This document shows positions 25,812 through 34,275 of a stretch of DNA of 64,000 nucleotides, piece after piece (position 1 is the stretch's first letter; every line of letters begins with the position of its first letter). The DNA is from JANWYT01 sp034437555 (lineage in GTDB: Bacteria > Chloroflexota > Anaerolineae > Aggregatilineales > Phototrophicaceae): NCBI GenBank assembly GCA_034437555.1, contig DAOTTQ010000057.1, positions 58,318 through 122,317 of the forward strand, written 5' to 3'. The position numbers and the translations under genes are program-made. Below the pieces are notes generated by a model. It did not search any database. It worked only from the letters and a program-made list of their open reading frames with translations, and was not told the DNA's origin.

Positions 25812-28076
25812 TTATGACCTGCGCCAATACGCTTCTAAATCGGTGTTGGGTGGAATGGCGACCGTATCCCCTTCTAAATCGGCGTTATTCATCATGGGCA
25901 GGCTATAGCTGATACCTGATGTCAGGGGCAACGCAAAGTAAACCGCTGTTCCTATACCCACCCGACTTTTGACCTTAATTAAGCCCCCATGCGCTTCAAT
26001 GATGCCTTTGGCAATGGGCAAGCCTTGCCCCATGCCTGGCACACGAATCATTTGCCCATCAGCGTGGGTGGGCGTGCCACGATAAAATGACGTAAACAAG
26101 TACACCATATCCTCATTGCTAATGCCCACGCCATTATCACGCACGCGTAAATGCACCGCGCCGTCGATGGCATCCTTAATTTCTAGGCTAATCGTGCCAC
26201 CGCTAGGCGTGTATTTAGTGGCGTTGTCTACCACATTGCCCAGCGCAAGGCGCAAACGACTTTCATCCCCTAGCACAAACAAGCCCGTTTTATCAATTTG
26301 GACGCTGAGTGTAAGAGAGGCAGCTTGGGCAATTTGTCGCCAATCATTTGCCACCGCCCACAGCAACGTTTCTACCGAGAGGGCGCGTTGGACTTGGCGG
26401 GCTTGGGCGCGGTTGTATTGTGTTAGTTCGCGCATGTCCACAATCATCTTTTGCAACGAGGCGGCGTGCCTGCTAATTTCGCGGGCAAAGTCGTTCATCA
26501 TGGGTTGGGGGGCATTTGCGCCCGTTTGGGCAATCTCTTGAAGGGGTTGCTGAATGTCCTCGCTAAGTTGCGAAAGTAACTGCTCACGGGCTTGTTCTTG
26601 GCGCACTTGCTGGCTGATGTCACTTAGTAAAATTACTGTTCCTAAACGCTCGTGTGAGGGCGAAAGCACGGCGGCGGCTTGTGCGCTTAGCATTGTGCCA
26701 TTGCGCTCAATCTGTTGGGGCTTACCAAGTGCATAAATGCCCGGTGCGAGTGATGCGCCCAGCATTTCATTCACCACATGCTGAAAGCCCTGCATGGCGC
26801 TAGAAAACGTGGCTTGCGCCCCCAGCAATTGGCGAGCGTGGTCATTCATAACTAGCACTTGCCCCGCCATATCTTGCACAATCACGCCACTGGGCAGGCT
26901 TTCTAGCACCGAGAATAAATAGGTGCGTTCACGGCGTTCACGGCGCAATAGCGTTCTAAAGCGGTCTTGTTGGGCTTGGCTTTCATCGGCAAATTGGTCT
27001 AGGGCTTGCCCGATTGCGCCGACCTCATCATTGGCTTTCATGCGTGTTCGGGCTTGGGGGTTACCACTGGCAAGGGCTTGAGCGGTTTCTGCCACTTGTT
27101 CTAGGCGAGCAGAGGCACGATGCACCACCCCAAACGCCACCATCACCGCCACGCCCGCCAATGTTGCCGAAAGCAACGCGGTCATTTGCCGTCCAATTTG
27201 AGTTACAAACGGGATGTTATTGGGGGTAAGTGTGGCGACTGCGCCCAGTGTGGCATCACCAAAGACAAATGGCGCAACAATCACACGGTATAGGGCATTA
27301 TCAATTGTGAGGGCTGTTCTGATGGGAACGCCTTCTGTGAGGGCTTGTGACAGCGCGTTAGCGGGCAGCACTAGCCCTGCAAGGCGTTCTGTGTTGAGGT
27401 CAAGTGTGGTACTTGCCAACGTGCCATTAGGGGCATAAAACGCAATATCCGCAATGGCACTGATTTTAAGGCGTGTGAGGGCTTCTGAAAGCACTTGCCC
27501 CACCATAAGAACGCCTACGGTTTGCTCATTAAGCACCACAGGCACCGCCGTAACAAGCATGAGGTTTTCTGTGGTTAGCAAAAGCCCAGTACCTATGGTT
27601 TTTCCATCCAAAATAGCACGAATGGGGACAATATCGCCGGCGTTGGTGTTTGTGCTAACGCTGTATTCTTGCCCGCCCTGTGGCAATGTGACGCGCACCA
27701 CGCCCGCCACTTCTACGCCACTGCGGTTAATGGCTACGACGGTATCAAGGTCTGCGACTTGGGCAAGGCTTTTAAGGCTATCAAAGAGTGCATCGGCTTG
27801 TCCTGCCTGTAAGGCTTCTGCAATACCCTGTGTGTAGCTAATGCGAAGGGCTTCATTGGCTTGTGTTTCGTAGAGGCGCACCGTTTCGTTTAGTACGCCT
27901 TCTGCGCTTTGCAACAGGATGCTTTCTTCACTTACGCCATAGCCCTCCGATAGCACGCTGGCGACAGCATACGCGCCTATCATTGCTACCACCATAACAG
28001 CAACCGCTAATGGAAAAACTACGCGCCACCGCAACGAAATGAAGAAGGGGTTTTCTTTGCCAAAAGGCTTTATCAT
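25812..28076 (-). CDS. Membrane sensor histidine kinase with non-canonical H-box
   Basis: A 754-residue sensor. Seen: TM1 (about 15-40), an extracytoplasmic Cache-like domain (40-285), TM2 (about 290-312), HAMP, a coiled helix, a PAS domain (about 385-490), a dimerisation helix and HATPase_c with N-box NVVDNATKYT, G1 DNGVGI and G2 GMGQGLPIAKG. The H-box normally SHELRTPL reads S505-E506-DIQQPL: the phosphoacceptor His is Glu. The ATPase half looks intact. It may be a phosphatase or a partner subunit, or use another His (HAASLQKM lies 30 residues on). It starts 28 nt after an M23 peptidase gene on the same strand and probably is co-transcribed. No response regulator is adjacent. Confidence 0.87.
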   Translation of the reverse strand: MIKPFGKENPFFISLRWRVVFPLAVAVMVVAMIGAYAVASVLSEGYGVSEESILLQSAEGVLNETVRLYETQANEALRISYTQGIAEALQAGQADALFDSLKSLAQVADLDTVVAINRSGVEVAGVVRVTLPQGGQEYSVSTNTNAGDIVPIRAILDGKTIGTGLLLTTENLMLVTAVPVVLNEQTVGVLMVGQVLSEALTRLKISAIADIAFYAPNGTLASTTLDLNTERLAGLVLPANALSQALTEGVPIRTALTIDNALYRVIVAPFVFGDATLGAVATLTPNNIPFVTQIGRQMTALLSATLAGVAVMVAFGVVHRASARLEQVAETAQALASGNPQARTRMKANDEVGAIGQALDQFADESQAQQDRFRTLLRRERRERTYLFSVLESLPSGVIVQDMAGQVLVMNDHARQLLGAQATFSSAMQGFQHVVNEMLGASLAPGIYALGKPQQIERNGTMLSAQAAAVLSPSHERLGTVILLSDISQQVRQEQAREQLLSQLSEDIQQPLQEIAQTGANAPQPMMNDFAREISRHAASLQKMIVDMRELTQYNRAQARQVQRALSVETLLWAVANDWRQIAQAASLTLSVQIDKTGLFVLGDESRLRLALGNVVDNATKYTPSGGTISLEIKDAIDGAVHLRVRDNGVGISNEDMVYLFTSFYRGTPTHADGQMIRVPGMGQGLPIAKGIIEAHGGLIKVKSRVGIGTAVYFALPLTSGISYSLPMMNNADLEGDTVAIPPNTDLEAYWRRS

Positions 28077-28104
28077 CGCTTATCCTGCCGTCTTATGTGT
28101 TTGG

Positions 28105-28959
28105 TTAGCATGTGCCGTAGCCCCTAGATTCAAACGTCAGAGGGTCTACGGGTACATCGTTGATGCGTACTTCATAATGCACATGGGGGCCGGTACTGTT
28201 GCCTGTGCTACCACTCCATGCCAGCACGCTTCCCTTGCCCACTTGTTGCCCTGCATTAACGTTAAAACTGGTGTTGTGGGCGTAATATGTAATAAAGGAC
28301 TCATTTTGAATAATCGCTAAGTAACCATAGCCAACGTCGCTCCACGCAGCATAGACCACTGTGCCACTGTGTGTTGCTAAAACGGGCGTTCCCAACGGAA
28401 TCCCAACGTCGATGCCCAGATGATAGGCATGATAACGCTGTGTTAGAATGCCTTGTATAGGCAAGCCTGACGGGGCGCACCCTGCGCCACTATACGGTAA
28501 TGTGCGCCCGTCTGCGCCAACAGTGGGTAATGCGCCAATAATGGGCGGTAAGGGCAGGGGCGGTGTCGTTGGGTAAGGTAGGGGGGTGGGTAACGGGGTT
28601 GCCCCCACAAAGACAAACTGTGTGTTGCCACTGTAGGGCAGGTACGCCCCCAATGATTGTACATCAGGGATAACGCCCACACGCGCCCCTTCATAGGGCG
28701 AAACGCCATTGTTTACCACGTCAAAATAGGCGGGCTGTACCAATGAAAATCGCGTGAAGGGCGTGCCGTTTAAGACGGCTTGGCGCACGTCAAAAGGCGT
28801 AAGACGCGCTTCTGTGTTGCCCGATAATGAACCCATCGTGCCAAACCCATACGCCAGCAAGCCCACCATAAGCACCAAAATAACCAGCAACGCAAAAAAT
28901 GCGCTCCAAGTGCGCCAGTGAGTTTTAGAGGGTGGTGTAGGTGGTTGATGATTGTCCAT
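28105..28959 (-). CDS. M23 family metallopeptidase, membrane anchored
   Basis: A 284-residue LytM-type zinc peptidase that cuts peptidoglycan cross-bridges. Seen: a short cytoplasmic Pro-rich N-terminus, one TM (about 17-43), a linker rich in Pro, and the M23 domain with HLGIDVG (zinc His and Asp), ATHSGTVVYAAW and HVHYEVRIND (catalytic His and zinc His). All zinc ligands are present. Start 28959 is preferred because GGGG precedes it; the frame is open to 29025. Co-oriented with the histidine kinase just downstream, suggesting linked wall remodelling and sensing. Confidence 0.87.
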   Translation of the reverse strand: MDNHQPPTPPSKTHWRTWSAFFALLVILVLMVGLLAYGFGTMGSLSGNTEARLTPFDVRQAVLNGTPFTRFSLVQPAYFDVVNNGVSPYEGARVGVIPDVQSLGAYLPYSGNTQFVFVGATPLPTPLPYPTTPPLPLPPIIGALPTVGADGRTLPYSGAGCAPSGLPIQGILTQRYHAYHLGIDVGIPLGTPVLATHSGTVVYAAWSDVGYGYLAIIQNESFITYYAHNTSFNVNAGQQVGKGSVLAWSGSTGNSTGPHVHYEVRINDVPVDPLTFESRGYGTC

Positions 28960-29090
28960 AACCCCATTATATCGCATGTCTTGTTTTGTGTTGTGGTAAA
29001 GCGTTAAAGCATCTGCTATCCACACTTAACGACAATTTTACACAAGGTCACTAGCATGAGACCGTAAGAGAGTATTCGTTAGGAGACTTC

Positions 29091-29825
29091 ATGACGCAAC
29101 TTCTCGGCTATGCAGACTTACACATGCACACCACCGCCAGCGATGGCAAGCCCAGCGTACAACAAGCACTCGATTTTATCGCCCTACATCGTTCTCATTT
29201 GAACGTGATTGCAATCACAGACCATGATACACTAGATGCAAGCCTTTGGGCGTATGAACGCCGTCACTTGTACTCATTTGACATTATTACAGGTGTGGAA
29301 GTGACCAGCCGTGACGGACATATCTTGGCGTTGTGGGTGGATAAACCCATTCCTACGGGTATGAGCCTTGAGGACACCGCCCAAGCCATTCGTGAGGCGG
29401 GGGGTCTTTCGGTATTGGCGCATCCATTCCATATGCAAATGGAGTTTGTACGGCGTAATGCCCGCCGTTACTGGCGCACCCCAGAGGTGTTACTACAGGC
29501 AGGATTAAATGGCGTGGAGGTTCACAACGCCGGCATTGCCCATCCGGGGAGCAATTTAGCGGCGCGTCATGTCGCTAAAAAAGTGGGATTGGCACAGCTT
29601 GGCAATAGTGATGCCCATACACTTGGCGCAATTGGTGCCGGCAAAACGCGCTTTTTAGGGCGCACAGCTGCCGACCTACGGCGTGCCATTGAATCCGCAA
29701 GCACCAGCGCGGAGGGAACAGCATGGAACATCAACGATTACATCGAATACTTACACAAAGAGCATCAGAGGCGGGTGATGACATCTTCGGCGAAGATGAC
29801 CTCGTTGGCAGTGGGTGGGGACTAG
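29091..29825 (+). CDS. PHP domain phosphoesterase
   Basis: A 244-residue metal-dependent phosphoesterase of the PHP superfamily. Seen: DLHMHTTASDG (residues 9-19), ITDHDTLD near 43-50, VLAHP near 110 and NSDAHTLG near 195, which are the expected His/Asp metal ligands. These proteins resemble the 5'-3' exoribonuclease/3',5'-bisphosphate nucleotidase RNase AM (YciV). AGGAG lies 5 nt before the ATG. Its last 103 nt overlap the start of a glycosyltransferase gene in another frame. Confidence 0.85.
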   Translation: MTQLLGYADLHMHTTASDGKPSVQQALDFIALHRSHLNVIAITDHDTLDASLWAYERRHLYSFDIITGVEVTSRDGHILALWVDKPIPTGMSLEDTAQAIREAGGLSVLAHPFHMQMEFVRRNARRYWRTPEVLLQAGLNGVEVHNAGIAHPGSNLAARHVAKKVGLAQLGNSDAHTLGAIGAGKTRFLGRTAADLRRAIESASTSAEGTAWNINDYIEYLHKEHQRRVMTSSAKMTSLAVGGD

Positions 29826-31072
29826 AACGCGCCCCCGTTAAGCGTGTTGCGCTAATGGCAGAAGCCTTTCTGCCTAAGGTAGACGGCGTAAGCAAAACAA
29901 GCTATCTGACAGTACGATATTTACAGCAAAGCGGGCGTGAAGTGCTTATCTTCGCGCCTGATACGTCTGTTCATGAGGTGTACGGTAGTGAAGTGGTGGC
30001 GTTGCCCTCATTTCCGCTTTCGGTTGCCCCAGAAACACGGGTTGCTGTCCCTAATGCCATCATTGAAAAGCGCATTAAGGACTTTAAGCCCGATGTGATT
30101 CACTTGGGAAGCCCTGCTATCATGTCCGTGTATGGCATGATGCTGGGGCGTGAACTCAATATCCCGGTCGTGGCAAATTATCAAACCGACTTGCCCGGCT
30201 ATGCCCGCCATTATCGTGCGCCCTTATTGCAAAAACCCATAAGAGATTGGCTTCGTTATATTCATAACGGATGCCATCTTAACCTAGTTCCCACCGAAAC
30301 TGTGAAAAAAGACTTGCAATCACACGGTTTCAAACGCCTGCAAGTGTGGGGGCGTGGGGTAAACCTTAATCACTTTAGCCCCACCCATCGCAATGAAGCC
30401 ATGCGCCAACGCCTGCTGGATGGGCGTGATAACGACTCGCTTTTGTGCGTTTATGTGGGCAGGCTTGCCAATGAAAAAGAAGTAGAATTGCTGGTAGACA
30501 CTGCCAAATTAGAGGGCGTGTCATTAGCCATTGTCGGTGATGGTTATGTGCGTGAAGCCCTAGAAGAACGTTTTAGTGGCACAAATACCCACTTTACCGG
30601 CTATCTTGTGGGGCAAGAACTGGCAGAAGCGTATGCCAGCGCGGATGCCTTCTTCTTTACAGGGGGCAACGAAACCTTTGGGCAAGTGGCGCAAGAAGCA
30701 ATGGCAAGTGGGATTCCGTGTGTAGTCACCAATAGGGGCAGCGTGGGCGAACTGGTGCAAGAGGGTATCACGGGCTTTGTGGTAGACCACACCGCCCAAG
30801 CCTTTGCCGAAGCCGCCCGCACCTTGCGCGCTAACCCCACATTGCGGGCAAGCATGGCACAAAATGCCTTCGCATCTGCCCAAACACGCCCTTGGTCAGC
30901 CATCATGTCACAGCTAGAAACGCACTATAAGCACGCCCAAGCCCTTAGTAATCGCTTTAAGCATCGGGTAGGGCATAGCAATTACACGCGCACCACACGC
31001 CTAAGAAGCGCGTTTGTAACGGCTGGCACATGGCTCACTTCTGCGGTGTATAGTTTACGGTCTTCGCTGTAA
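29723..31072 (+). CDS. GT4 glycosyltransferase, probable alpha-mannosyltransferase type
   Basis: A 449-residue GT-B protein. Seen: acceptor half with MAEAFLPKVDGVSKTSYLTVRYL and PDVIHLGSPAIMSVYG, donor half with VYVGRLANEKEVELLV, FTGYLVGQELAEAYASADAFFF and NETFGQVAQEAMASGIPCV, close in style to diacylglycerol/GDP-mannose glycosyltransferases that build glycolipids. The start at 29723 has GGAGG 7 nt upstream, inside the PHP gene, giving a 103-nt overlap; a later ATG at 29855 (MAEAF) would truncate beta-strand 1. Residues 425-449 form a hydrophobic C-terminal tail that may bind membrane. Followed by a terminator. Confidence 0.87.
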   Translation: MEHQRLHRILTQRASEAGDDIFGEDDLVGSGWGLERAPVKRVALMAEAFLPKVDGVSKTSYLTVRYLQQSGREVLIFAPDTSVHEVYGSEVVALPSFPLSVAPETRVAVPNAIIEKRIKDFKPDVIHLGSPAIMSVYGMMLGRELNIPVVANYQTDLPGYARHYRAPLLQKPIRDWLRYIHNGCHLNLVPTETVKKDLQSHGFKRLQVWGRGVNLNHFSPTHRNEAMRQRLLDGRDNDSLLCVYVGRLANEKEVELLVDTAKLEGVSLAIVGDGYVREALEERFSGTNTHFTGYLVGQELAEAYASADAFFFTGGNETFGQVAQEAMASGIPCVVTNRGSVGELVQEGITGFVVDHTAQAFAEAARTLRANPTLRASMAQNAFASAQTRPWSAIMSQLETHYKHAQALSNRFKHRVGHSNYTRTTRLRSAFVTAGTWLTSAVYSLRSSL

Positions 31073-31093
31073 CGTTTTGTGAGTACAAATAAA

Positions 31094-31144
31094 AAAAGGG
31101 GCGGTAGGACACCTGATATTCGGTGTTCCCACACGCCCCTTTTT
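31094..31144. terminator. Bidirectional terminator between glycosyltransferase and ftsH
   Basis: AAAAAGGGGCG and CGCCCCTTTTT (31134-31144) form the outer stem; an inner stem pairs GGACACC (31107-31113) with GGTGTTCC. T-runs on both strands serve the convergent genes. Confidence 0.8.
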
Positions 31145-31158
31145 GCGTTTAGTTGTTA

Positions 31159-33249
31159 TTAAACGATTGTTGGTGGTGTATCGGGGGTTGCTGGTGCTTC
31201 GCCATCAGGTGCAATAACTGGCTCGGTTTCCTCTTCTTCCACAGGTGGCAGAAGGACTTCACGCACTTCAGGAGCCATCCCAACCAGTTCTTGGGCGGAT
31301 GTGCCACGCAGTTCTGCGCCAATAAGTTCATAGAAGCGTTTGCCTTCTACCACTTCTTTGCTTAACAGTTCTGCGGCAACGGCTTCTAGCTGAGCGCGAT
31401 GTTCTGTAAGGATAACGCGCGTGCGTTGATAGGCTTCGCCCACAATACGCCTAATTTCTGCGTCAATGTGGGCGGCGGTTTCTTCGCTGTAGTTGCGCCC
31501 TTGTGAAATGCTATAGCCCAAGAAGGGTTGCGTTTCATTGTCGCCAAAGTTAAGGGGCCCAATGGCTTCGCTCATCCCAAATTGGGACACCATACGGCGA
31601 GCGATATTGGTTACTTGACGCAAGTCTTGTGATGCGCCTGTGGTGATGTCACCAAAGATGATTTCTTCGGCAACGCGCCCACCCAATGCTGATATGAGCT
31701 TGGCTTGTAGGTAGGTACGGGGGTAATTACGGCGGTCATCGTTAGCCGAATAGGCAGTAACACCCAAACTTTGCCCACGTGGGGTAATGGTAATTTTAAG
31801 CACGGGGTCGCCATCGCCACTATAGTGAGAGGCTACGGCGTGACCTGCTTCATGGAACGCTACCACTTTTCTCTCGGATTCATTAGAGAGGGGAGGACGT
31901 TCTGTACCCAGCACGATGCGCTCAAACGCGGTTGAGAAGTCGTTTTGCGTGAGCTTCTTTTTGTCATAACGGGCAGCGTTAAGGGCAGCTTCGTTACATA
32001 GGTTAGCAAGGTCGGCACCACTAAAGCCCACCGTTGCGCCTGCCAAAAGTTCTAGGTCAATATCATCACCCAATGGCTTACCGCGTGTGTGAATTTTAAG
32101 AATACTTATGCGCCCTGTTCTATCGGGAAGGTCAACGGTTACTTGGCGGTCAAAACGCCCCGGACGCAATAACGCAGGGTCAAGCACATCAGGACGGTTG
32201 GTGGCTGCCATCACAATGACGGTAGCACTTTGGTCAAAGCCATCTAGCTCTGCCAACATCTGATTAAGCGTTTGTTCGCGTTCATCGTTGCCACCGCCCA
32301 AGCCTGCGCCACGTTGCCGACCTACGGCATCAATTTCATCAATGAACACAATGGCAGGAGAATTGTCTTTGGCACGGCTAAAGAGGTCACGGACACGGCT
32401 TGCGCCTACACCCACAAACATCTCTACAAATTCAGAAGCGGCAATGCTAAAGAATGAACAATTGGCTTCGCCTGCCACTGCACGCGCCATAAGGGTTTTA
32501 CCTGTACCGGGAGGACCCACCAGTAAAACACCACGAGGCACACGCGCCCCCAGCGAAATGTATTTATCGGGATTGCTTAAGAAGTCTATAATCTCAACCA
32601 GTTCGCGCTTTGCACTGTCCTGACCTGCCACATCATCAAACGTGACGCGGGGTGTTTCGGCGGTGTATTCACGGGCTTGGCTTCTGCCAAAACCGAATAC
32701 GCCGTTCATTTGCCCTTGTGCGCGTCTGGACATCCAAATAAAGAAGCCAATGATAAGGATAAGGGGTAAGAAGTTAATGAGCAACGACAGCAAGAGGGGG
32801 GTGTTTTGAGGGGGTTGTGCCTCTACTCTGGCGGTGGGGTTGCGCTCGGAAAGCTCGCGCTGGATAAGCTCTTGACTCCCGAGGGGCAACACAGCTCTAA
32901 AGCGATCTATGGTCACTTCGCGCTCGGCAACCGTGGTAATGGTGATGGCGTTCCTAAAACGCCCCTGAACGTTGATGCCGTCGCTATCAAACGTGATTTG
33001 CGTGATATTTTCTACTTGGTTACGTAGAACAGAGTAGGGAATTTCTACCAAACCCGTGTTGCTACTGTTATTGCTCATAATGCTGCTAGACGATAAAACA
33101 ATCCAAATGAGGAAAAACAGCAAAAGGGCGGGCCAAAGCCAACGCCGCCAATCTTGGGGTAACTTGGGGGGCTGATTGCCACCGTTGTTGCCGTTTTGAT
33201 TGTTGCCACCGTCCTGATTGGGATTTGGTTTCTTGTTGTTTGGTTGCAT
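31159..33249 (-). CDS. ftsH: ATP-dependent zinc metalloprotease FtsH
   Basis: A 696-residue membrane AAA protease that extracts and degrades membrane and regulatory proteins. Seen: a cytoplasmic tail rich in Asn/Gln/Gly/Pro (about 1-30), TM1 (38-60), a periplasmic domain, TM2 near 150-168, the AAA module with GPPGTGKT (near 245), IVFIDEIDAVGRQRG and the arginine fingers, and the zinc site HEAGH near 465. Start: ATG at 33249, with AAGG upstream, or the adjacent GTG at 33252. The N-terminal tail is longer than in most FtsH. Convergent with a glycosyltransferase gene. Confidence 0.96.
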   Translation of the reverse strand: MQPNNKKPNPNQDGGNNQNGNNGGNQPPKLPQDWRRWLWPALLLFFLIWIVLSSSSIMSNNSSNTGLVEIPYSVLRNQVENITQITFDSDGINVQGRFRNAITITTVAEREVTIDRFRAVLPLGSQELIQRELSERNPTARVEAQPPQNTPLLLSLLINFLPLILIIGFFIWMSRRAQGQMNGVFGFGRSQAREYTAETPRVTFDDVAGQDSAKRELVEIIDFLSNPDKYISLGARVPRGVLLVGPPGTGKTLMARAVAGEANCSFFSIAASEFVEMFVGVGASRVRDLFSRAKDNSPAIVFIDEIDAVGRQRGAGLGGGNDEREQTLNQMLAELDGFDQSATVIVMAATNRPDVLDPALLRPGRFDRQVTVDLPDRTGRISILKIHTRGKPLGDDIDLELLAGATVGFSGADLANLCNEAALNAARYDKKKLTQNDFSTAFERIVLGTERPPLSNESERKVVAFHEAGHAVASHYSGDGDPVLKITITPRGQSLGVTAYSANDDRRNYPRTYLQAKLISALGGRVAEEIIFGDITTGASQDLRQVTNIARRMVSQFGMSEAIGPLNFGDNETQPFLGYSISQGRNYSEETAAHIDAEIRRIVGEAYQRTRVILTEHRAQLEAVAAELLSKEVVEGKRFYELIGAELRGTSAQELVGMAPEVREVLLPPVEEEETEPVIAPDGEAPATPDTPPTIV

Positions 33250-33359
33250 CACGATACCTTAAACCCAAATGTCACTAATTAAAACTATTATAGCGCATTA
33301 TACGTTAGAAAACTGATAGCGTTTGCTCAGATAAGCATAAATGAAAACGAGATGCTCAT

Positions 33360-33388
33360 TTGTCATGCGGTGGGGCAAGCGGTATAAT
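33360..33388 (+). promoter_or_regulatory. Predicted strong sigma-70-type promoter
   Basis: TTGTCA (33360-33365), 17-nt spacer, TATAAT (33383-33388), 33 nt before the ATG of the 279-residue gene. Probably drives it together with the DUF255 gene 15 nt further downstream. Confidence 0.7.
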
Positions 33389-33420
33389 ACAGACAAGTTT
33401 TGTAACCAGAGAAAATAACC

Positions 33421-34260
33421 ATGAGCGACCAACCGTATCAACCCATAGCCAGTGATGATGACGTACAAAAACAACCCTCCTCACCTTCTGAAGTGGTAAA
33501 AAAGGTGATTGGGATATTGCGTACAGACGAAATGCGAAGTGTTACTTCTGAAGAAATGCCCCCTACTGGGCGAAGCGCGCGCCCTGATGAAGTGGCTTCT
33601 ACCAGAACACGCCAAGAAACGTCCCTTACTAAAACAGAAAAGCCCCTGCAATCGGTGGCTTCGCGGGAAGTGCCAAAGCCTGTTTCTTCCTCCTCCTCAT
33701 CACGCACAGAGGACGTGCCAACACCGCCCCCGTGGGCATTAGAGCAATTTTTTAACGGTGAGGTTGACCTTGACCTTGAACTGAATAAACGCATGCCGAA
33801 CCTGCCCATGATGTCTACGTTGCAGTTTCGCACGCTAGGCGCAAACCCCCAACGCCATATTGCCACGCTCACCACCCAAGACAACAGTGCTTCGTTTCTC
33901 ATTGAAACCGACCAAAGCACCAAAGTAACGCATTTTTCTTTTGTGTTGGGCAGTATGCTAACCCTACGTTTTATGATGGATGAGCTAAGTGATGCAGATA
34001 GAACGCGCTGGATGGACTTAATGCGCCGTGATGGGGGCGGACTATCGTTTTTGTGGGGGGTAAACCGTTGGACACGCGATTATCTTATCTGCGTGAATCG
34101 GCGTCACCACACAAACATTTTTGCCTTTTCACCCAATCGTTTTGAGGCGGGTGTGCGCGTGACCGCGCCCATTATGAAGCAACTGACGGCGTGGCTCCAT
34201 AACGCATGGACAAAACCGATAACGCCCGATGACCCCGACAAACCTATTTTAACTTGGTAG
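33421..34260 (+). CDS. Protein of unknown function with disordered N-terminal half
   Basis: A 279-residue cytosolic protein that I do not assign to a family. Residues 1-105 are low-complexity and rich in Ser, Thr, Glu, Pro and Lys, probably disordered (SSSSSSRTEDV). Residues 106-279 look folded: ALEQFFNGEVDLDLELN, repeated beta-like segments (LQFRTLGANPQRHIATLT, ASFLIETDQSTKVTHFSFVLG), and a helical end with WMDLMRRDGGGLSFLWGVNRW. No signal peptide or TM. It shares a promoter with the downstream DUF255 gene (15 nt apart). Confidence 0.75.
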   Translation: MSDQPYQPIASDDDVQKQPSSPSEVVKKVIGILRTDEMRSVTSEEMPPTGRSARPDEVASTRTRQETSLTKTEKPLQSVASREVPKPVSSSSSSRTEDVPTPPPWALEQFFNGEVDLDLELNKRMPNLPMMSTLQFRTLGANPQRHIATLTTQDNSASFLIETDQSTKVTHFSFVLGSMLTLRFMMDELSDADRTRWMDLMRRDGGGLSFLWGVNRWTRDYLICVNRRHHTNIFAFSPNRFEAGVRVTAPIMKQLTAWLHNAWTKPITPDDPDKPILTW

Positions 34261-34275
34261 AGAAAGTGACCGTTT

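Noticed and set aside
33438..33923. 161-residue minus-strand ORF opposite the unknown gene at 33421
   Set aside because: It mirrors the repetitive N-terminal half of the plus-strand gene, which has a promoter, ribosome site and typical codon use; the reverse frame has none.
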